From Mobiluncus sp963511525 (GTDB lineage: Bacteria > Actinomycetota > Actinomycetes > Actinomycetales > Actinomycetaceae): a stretch of DNA of 64,000 nucleotides. Below are positions 60,138 to 64,000 of this stretch, piece after piece. The translations under genes were made by a program, and so were the position numbers. The notes below the pieces were generated by a model. The model saw only the letters and a list, made by a program, of their open reading frames with translations. It was not told the DNA's origin and did not search any database. The stretch is from contig NZ_CAUPIY010000005.1 of the NCBI RefSeq assembly GCF_963511525.1, positions 1 through 64,000 on the forward strand, read 5' to 3'. The first letter of the stretch is position 1. Every line of letters begins with the position of its first letter.

Positions 60138-62083
60138 AAATCACACACGTACCCGTCTGCCGCTAGCGGCAACCCCGCTGCCCAGTCAGGCGTAATGGCC
60201 ATCAGTTTGCAGATCTCGTCCACGGTGGCCGTGGCGGTCTCCACCACGATCTCGTCGTGGACGTGCATGACGATCCTGTGCCCAGCGCGATCGACCTGGT
60301 GCATGCCGAAAGTGAGCAGGTCTCGGGCGACGGCTTGGACGATGTTCTCGGTGAGTTTCCCACCGTAGGTTTCCAACTGGCCCCACTTTCGACCCGTCGT
60401 GATGCCCTCGTGCGTGATGGCAGTGCCACCGAACCTGTTCTCACCCAGCTTGGGTTTCACATAGGCCAGGCGACGTCCGGAGGGCAGTCGGACGAACATG
60501 ATCCCGGACTCCACGGTGAAGGTCAGCGCACCAACACCGGTCGGCTGGCGGGTAGAGATGGCCTCGATGGCGGCGGCGTTGATGTCCGCCCACAGCTGCA
60601 CCACGCTGGGGTTGGCTGCCCGCCACGCATCGACCAGCGGCTGGAGCTCGGATTCAGCCAGCCCCATCCGCAGCGCCCCCATAGCTTTCAAAGCTCCGAC
60701 GCCGCCTTGATAACCACAGGCGAGCACTGCGATCTTGCCCTTCTGACGCAACCCACTGTTCACGCCATGCTTGTCAACGGGGACACCGAACATGCGGCTC
60801 GCGGTCTCGCAGTACAAATCTTTCCCGTCACGGAAGGCCTGAAGCGTGGTGGCCTCGCCTGCGAGCCACGCGATGACTCGCGCCTCGATCGCGGAGAAGT
60901 CAGCCACCACAAACCGGTGCCCATCGGCGGGAATGAAAGCGGTACGGATCAGCTGGCTGAGGGTGTCGGGCACAGAGTCGTAGAGCAATTCGACCGCTTC
61001 AAAGTCCCCGGTCCGCACGAGGCTTCTGGCCTCGGCCAGGTCTGGTAGGTAGTTGCGGGGCAGGTTCTGGACTTGGACGAGGCGGCCCGCGAAACGCCCG
61101 GTGCGCCCTGCCCCGTAGAACTGGAGGAAACCCCGCCCGCGCCCATCACGACCTGCCACATGCTGCATCGCCTCGTACTTCTTCACCGACGACTTCGCGA
61201 GCTCACCGCGCAGCTGGAGGACTTCACGCACCTCACCAGTGGCGGTGTCGAGCGCGGCGGAGACTTCGTCTTTCGTCAGTGACTGCAGAGGCGTGCCATG
61301 GGCGGCGAGCCACTCTTTCAGCTGGATCGGCGAGTTCGGGTTCTCCAGCCCGGTGAGTTCTTGAGCGCGGGCCAGCGTGGTGGCGCGGTGCTGCCGGTCG
61401 CACGCCACCGCGTGATCCACGAGAACCTGGTCGAGCCGGATGCCGGTGTCGTTGACTGTCTGGTCCAGGGCGTAGGTGTTCCATTCGGACGCTGGGAGCG
61501 GGAAGTCGGCCAGCCGGTCATGGATCGCAAGCTCCACCTCGACGTCGCGCCGGTTGTAGGAGATGAACTGCTCCCACCCGTCCGGGTCAGATGCAGGCGG
61601 GTTACGCATCCCACCCTGGTTGCACACGCTCGGTGTGGCCGGGGTACAGAACTGGCGGATGAGCTTCTTACCCGCTCTGTCTTTACGCACCGGCAGATCA
61701 AGGACAGTGGCGACCTGCTCCAGACTGATCGGCAGGCCGAGGTACGCGCTCCAGACCATGGTGCAGCGCCACTGGGCAGGATCCAGGAGCCTGCGGCCCG
61801 CCATGAGCTCTGGATGCTGTCTGGCCAGCCAGGCTGAGAGGCAGATGCGCTCGAACGCGGCGTTGAACGCCCACTTCACTACGTGCGGGTCGACGAGTGC
61901 GGCCAGCACCTTATCGGGCAGCTGGTCTCCGTTGGCGAGATCGACGACCTCGACCGGGCCGCCGTCGATCGAGTAGCCGAACAGGAGGAGCTCGAAGTCG
62001 TCGTGGTCGGCGTAGGGGTACACCCCGGATTTCGCCAGGTTCACTGGCGAGAAGGTCTCGATGTCAATGAAGAGTTCACGCAT
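60122..62083 (-). CDS. family A DNA polymerase with 3'-5' exonuclease
   Basis: The 653-residue enzyme starts with a DnaQ-like exonuclease (LFIDIETFSPVN, Asp7/Glu9; later YNRRDVEVE). It then has polymerase A motifs: ADFSAIEARVIAWLAGE (motif A, about 392), KIAVLACGYQGGVGALKAMG (motif B region) and HVHDEIV (motif C, about 604). It replicates phage DNA. It lacks the 5'-3' exonuclease of bacterial Pol I, as phage forms do. Confidence 0.92.
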   Translation of the reverse strand: MRELFIDIETFSPVNLAKSGVYPYADHDDFELLLFGYSIDGGPVEVVDLANGDQLPDKVLAALVDPHVVKWAFNAAFERICLSAWLARQHPELMAGRRLLDPAQWRCTMVWSAYLGLPISLEQVATVLDLPVRKDRAGKKLIRQFCTPATPSVCNQGGMRNPPASDPDGWEQFISYNRRDVEVELAIHDRLADFPLPASEWNTYALDQTVNDTGIRLDQVLVDHAVACDRQHRATTLARAQELTGLENPNSPIQLKEWLAAHGTPLQSLTKDEVSAALDTATGEVREVLQLRGELAKSSVKKYEAMQHVAGRDGRGRGFLQFYGAGRTGRFAGRLVQVQNLPRNYLPDLAEARSLVRTGDFEAVELLYDSVPDTLSQLIRTAFIPADGHRFVVADFSAIEARVIAWLAGEATTLQAFRDGKDLYCETASRMFGVPVDKHGVNSGLRQKGKIAVLACGYQGGVGALKAMGALRMGLAESELQPLVDAWRAANPSVVQLWADINAAAIEAISTRQPTGVGALTFTVESGIMFVRLPSGRRLAYVKPKLGENRFGGTAITHEGITTGRKWGQLETYGGKLTENIVQAVARDLLTFGMHQVDRAGHRIVMHVHDEIVVETATATVDEICKLMAITPDWAAGLPLAADGYVCDFYMKD

Positions 62084-62170
62084 GCGCGACAGCTCCTAGA
62101 AAACAATGGGTGCTGGGAGGACGCCACACCCCAGAAGTGGGCGTGGTGTCCTCCCAGCATGGGTGAGGGG

Positions 62171-62380
62171 TTAGTGGTCGTGGTTAGCGCGGTACTTTTC
62201 GAGCTCGGCCTCGGTGTCAGTCATGAGCTTGTCGATGCGTTTGCGATCCTGGCGGATAGCCCGCCGTTCGGCAATCACATAGGCGATCTTTATGACGATG
62301 AGACCGAGGACAGCGCCAATGAGCAGTGCCACGAGAGTGGTGGTGTTTGCTGATAGCGCTGCTGAATAACACTCGTTCAT
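62171..62380 (-). CDS. small membrane protein
   Basis: The 69-residue protein has one transmembrane helix (LVALLIGAVLGLIVIKIAYV, about 16-35) and then a charged coiled-coil tail. A GGAG site precedes ATG 62380. It lies between polymerase and DUF2815 genes. It could be an accessory lysis, exclusion or immunity protein. Confidence 0.65.
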   Translation of the reverse strand: MNECYSAALSANTTTLVALLIGAVLGLIVIKIAYVIAERRAIRQDRKRIDKLMTDTEAELEKYRANHDH

Positions 62381-62397
62381 GATGCTTCTCCGTTTCC

Positions 62398-62952
62398 CTA
62401 GTTGAGGAAGTCGTCCGAGGCTTCTGCGAAGCCTCCGAAGTCGGCCTCGGCGCTGATGCGGTTGCCGCCGAGTGGTTCGCCGTCGCGGAGCTTTTGGATG
62501 TTGCCCAGCCCGCAGGCGATGCCCTTGTTGCCGTTCGTGTTGAACGCGTAGAAGCTGATGCTCACTCGTGCGTAGCAGCCCGAGTAGACCTCGCTGGCGT
62601 CCAGGATGGGCTGCAGGTCAGTACCCACGACCTGTGGCGGGGTGGTCGAGTTGGCGTTGACGAACATCGCGTTCGCATACGCCGCATCGTCACGATCAAT
62701 ATCGCCGTCACGCAGCGGCAGCTTGAGCGCAGCCTTGTTCGGGCGCTTGCCACCGAACTTTCCAATTCCGGCATCAATCGCCGCGTCGATGGCGCGTTCG
62801 ATCTTGGCCAGCGTCTCGGTGTCGGACTTCGGGATGATCAGGGACACGGAGTACTTGGGTTTGCCGCCCTGGATGGACTTCGCCTCGAAAATGTTGGCGT
62901 AGGACAGGCGAACTTCGCCGGTGACCACACGGGTCGGATTCTGCATAGACAT
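62398..62952 (-). CDS. DUF2815 protein (single-strand DNA-binding-like)
   Basis: The 184-residue protein has the DUF2815 pattern: TGEVRLSYANIFEAKSIQGG, KYSVSLIIPKSD, LKLPLRDGD and GCYARVSISFYAFN. These are beta-rich proteins seen beside phage polymerases and exonucleases, thought to act as ssDNA-binding or annealing proteins. ATG 62952 or 62946. Confidence 0.82.
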   Translation of the reverse strand: MSMQNPTRVVTGEVRLSYANIFEAKSIQGGKPKYSVSLIIPKSDTETLAKIERAIDAAIDAGIGKFGGKRPNKAALKLPLRDGDIDRDDAAYANAMFVNANSTTPPQVVGTDLQPILDASEVYSGCYARVSISFYAFNTNGNKGIACGLGNIQKLRDGEPLGGNRISAEADFGGFAEASDDFLN

Positions 62953-62973
62953 TCTTGTCTTACCTTTCTGTGT

Positions 62974-64000
62974 TTACTTGGTTGAAATTGATGTGAATTC
63001 ATCTGTTGCCGACTGGATCTCCAGTGCGGGCCTCTTATCGGATTCGGGCACCAGCGTGGGCTTACCAGCGGGTTTGACCACCAGGTCCCCGAGGAGATCG
63101 GAAAAGCGCTTCTTGCCCAGTTGCTTCTCCAGCGCGGTGATGGTCTTGAGCTTGCGATCCCACACATCGACACCGGCTGCCTCAGCTGTCTTTGCGACAG
63201 CGGACTCGTCTACGTATTTGCGGATCGAGCGGCCTTCGACGAGCTTGAACCCGGGCCAGGTCTTGCCTTGGTTTACCGCCAGCGACAGCGCGTGCGCTTC
63301 CACATCGGCAGCCCACGCCTTCAGGTCCGGCAGCTGAGCCAACACCTGTGCGATCTCGGCATCGGTGAGCTCGGCAGGGGGTGCGAACTCATGCTTGGCA
63401 AGCGCAAGGTTCGCCTCAGCGCGCGTCCGGCAAGTGGGTGCAAGCTTGCAGAACCGGCACCACTCACCAGGCGCGAACTCGCCATCCCCACTGGCTGCCA
63501 GCGCCGCACGGGGTTTCACGACCTGTTCTGCCCAGGTCTCCAGCTCAGTGACGGGGATCGTCCAGGTTGAGACGTTCGAGCGCCGGGGCTGGTAGATCGT
63601 CACCGCCACGGTCTCGATGTCATACAGGTCCCCGAAGGCGTGTAGCGCGCCGAGGGCATAGAGCATCAACTGCGGGTTGTGCTCGGCTTCGACCATGACC
63701 CCCTGGCCGTACTTCAAATCGATGATCTGAAGCGTGGGCTCAGCGATGATGACGCAGTCGCCGGTGCCGAACCCGCCCGGCACCACGTGGGAGAAATCCA
63801 GGCGCTGCTCGATGAGCACCTGCGGATCAGCACACGCCTGCCGCACATCACGCAGCCGCTCCTGAACGAAGGCCACGTAATCGTCAGTCAGGGTCTCCAT
63901 CTCCGCGTCATGCCAGCTCGAGACCGGCTTTGTAGTCGGTGCGTCATGGAGTGCTCGGCGCAGCTTCCACTCCGCGAGTTCATGAGCTGCGGTTCCTTGC
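62974..64000 (-). CDS. DUF2800/RecB-like PD-(D/E)XK exonuclease, 5' end outside window
   Basis: The frame is open from 62974 to the window edge, so the protein is longer than the 308 residues after the internal Met at 63900; sequence before it (GTAAHELAEWKLRRALHD) matches the family's N-terminus. The nuclease motif GTGDCVIIAEPTLQIIDLKYG and the C-terminal Cys cluster (CRFCKLAPTC) mark the Cas4/RecB-like DUF2800 group. It resects phage DNA ends, and with DUF2815 could form a recombination pair. Confidence 0.85.
   Translation of the reverse strand, partial: QGTAAHELAEWKLRRALHDAPTTKPVSSWHDAEMETLTDDYVAFVQERLRDVRQACADPQVLIEQRLDFSHVVPGGFGTGDCVIIAEPTLQIIDLKYGQGVMVEAEHNPQLMLYALGALHAFGDLYDIETVAVTIYQPRRSNVSTWTIPVTELETWAEQVVKPRAALAASGDGEFAPGEWCRFCKLAPTCRTRAEANLALAKHEFAPPAELTDAEIAQVLAQLPDLKAWAADVEAHALSLAVNQGKTWPGFKLVEGRSIRKYVDESAVAKTAEAAGVDVWDRKLKTITALEKQLGKKRFSDLLGDLVVKPAGKPTLVPESDKRPALEIQSATDEFTSISTK

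Larger units (their letters stand above)
24655..64000 (-). mobile_element. HK97-type siphovirus prophage, right part outside window
   Basis: The left boundary is set where the methyltransferase gene loses family similarity. From there to the right edge the genes form a standard order: recombinases, lysis, tail, head, packaging, replication. All hallmark genes are intact by inspection: P27 small terminase, large terminase, portal, ClpP-type protease, HK97 capsid, tape measure, polymerase A and primase. Nearly all are on the minus strand. GC is clearly higher than in the AICE. The second attachment site is not visible, so the core sequence cannot be stated. Confidence 0.85.

Noticed and set aside
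1..64000. Retron, diversity-generating retroelement, or rRNA genes
   Set aside because: No reverse transcriptase motif, no variable/template repeat pair and no rRNA sequence was seen on either strand.

Overview
The window reads as an actinobacterial chromosome segment, most likely from a mucosal Actinomycetaceae-type organism (Mobiluncus/Varibaculum/Actinomyces-like; the genus is a guess). Reasons: an actinomycete integrative and conjugative element (AICE) with an FtsK-type transfer protein and a RepSA-type initiator, GTG/TTG starts behind strong Shine-Dalgarno sites, a leaderless promoter, sortase and CWB2 cell-wall proteins, and a high-GC HK97-type siphovirus prophage. Two large mobile elements fill most of the window, with a short strip of chromosome and defence genes between them.

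Region 1 (about 150-17861) is an integrated AICE in the 3' end of a tRNA-Ala(GGC) gene. A 26-bp identity block bounds it at 150-175 and 17836-17861. Just inside each end lies an 18-bp near-identical site (239-256 and 17670-17687), probably an integrase/excisionase arm site. Order: excisionase-like HTH, a structured non-coding stretch, an unknown protein, an FtsK/TraSA-like DNA pump, a compact UvrD-like helicase, and a RepSA-like rolling-circle initiator; pump, helicase and initiator have overlapping start/stop codons. Surface cargo follows: a sortase-anchored Ig-repeat protein that lacks a signal peptide, a TnpB insertion, a decayed protease fragment, a secreted trypsin-like protease with CWB2 repeats, and a 1145-residue secreted protein of unknown function. 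The tyrosine integrase closes the element on the minus strand.

Region 2 (17861-24.7 kb) starts with two tandem copies of a 188-bp, hairpin-rich unit ending in tRNA-Ala 3'-end sequence. It continues with a toxin-antitoxin-like pair under a leaderless promoter, a phage head-gene remnant, a degenerate second copy of the toxin-antitoxin locus, a 29-bp-arm palindrome, and a defence-like operon: a 29-codon ORF, a PLD-nuclease/SNF2-helicase fusion and a class I DNA methyltransferase. The methyltransferase stops just where its SAM-binding motif should begin, probably because the prophage inserted there.

Region 3 (about 24.66 kb to the right edge, not complete) is an HK97-type siphovirus prophage, nearly all on the minus strand. 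From the right edge inward: PD-(D/E)XK-type exonuclease (5' end outside the window), DUF2815, family A DNA polymerase, a TIGR02391-like cargo gene, antirepressor, DUF4406-like protein, D5-like primase/helicase, VRR-NUC, SNF2 helicase, sigma-like regulator, HNH endonuclease, an IS5-family insertion with a ClbS/DfsB-like gene beside it, small terminase, S-adenosylmethionine synthetase, ParB-like/DNA methyltransferase, small genes preceded by a repeated roughly 70-bp leader, large terminase, portal, protease, capsid, connectors, major tail protein, tail chaperone with a -1 frameshift site, tape measure, Dit, tail endopeptidase/fibre, holin, amidase, a zinc/HTH protein and two large serine recombinases.

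Most worth follow-up: the PLD-SNF2/methyltransferase module cut by the prophage, the phage SAM synthetase + methyltransferase pair, the leader repeats, the 188-bp structured array at the tRNA, and the AICE surface cargo.
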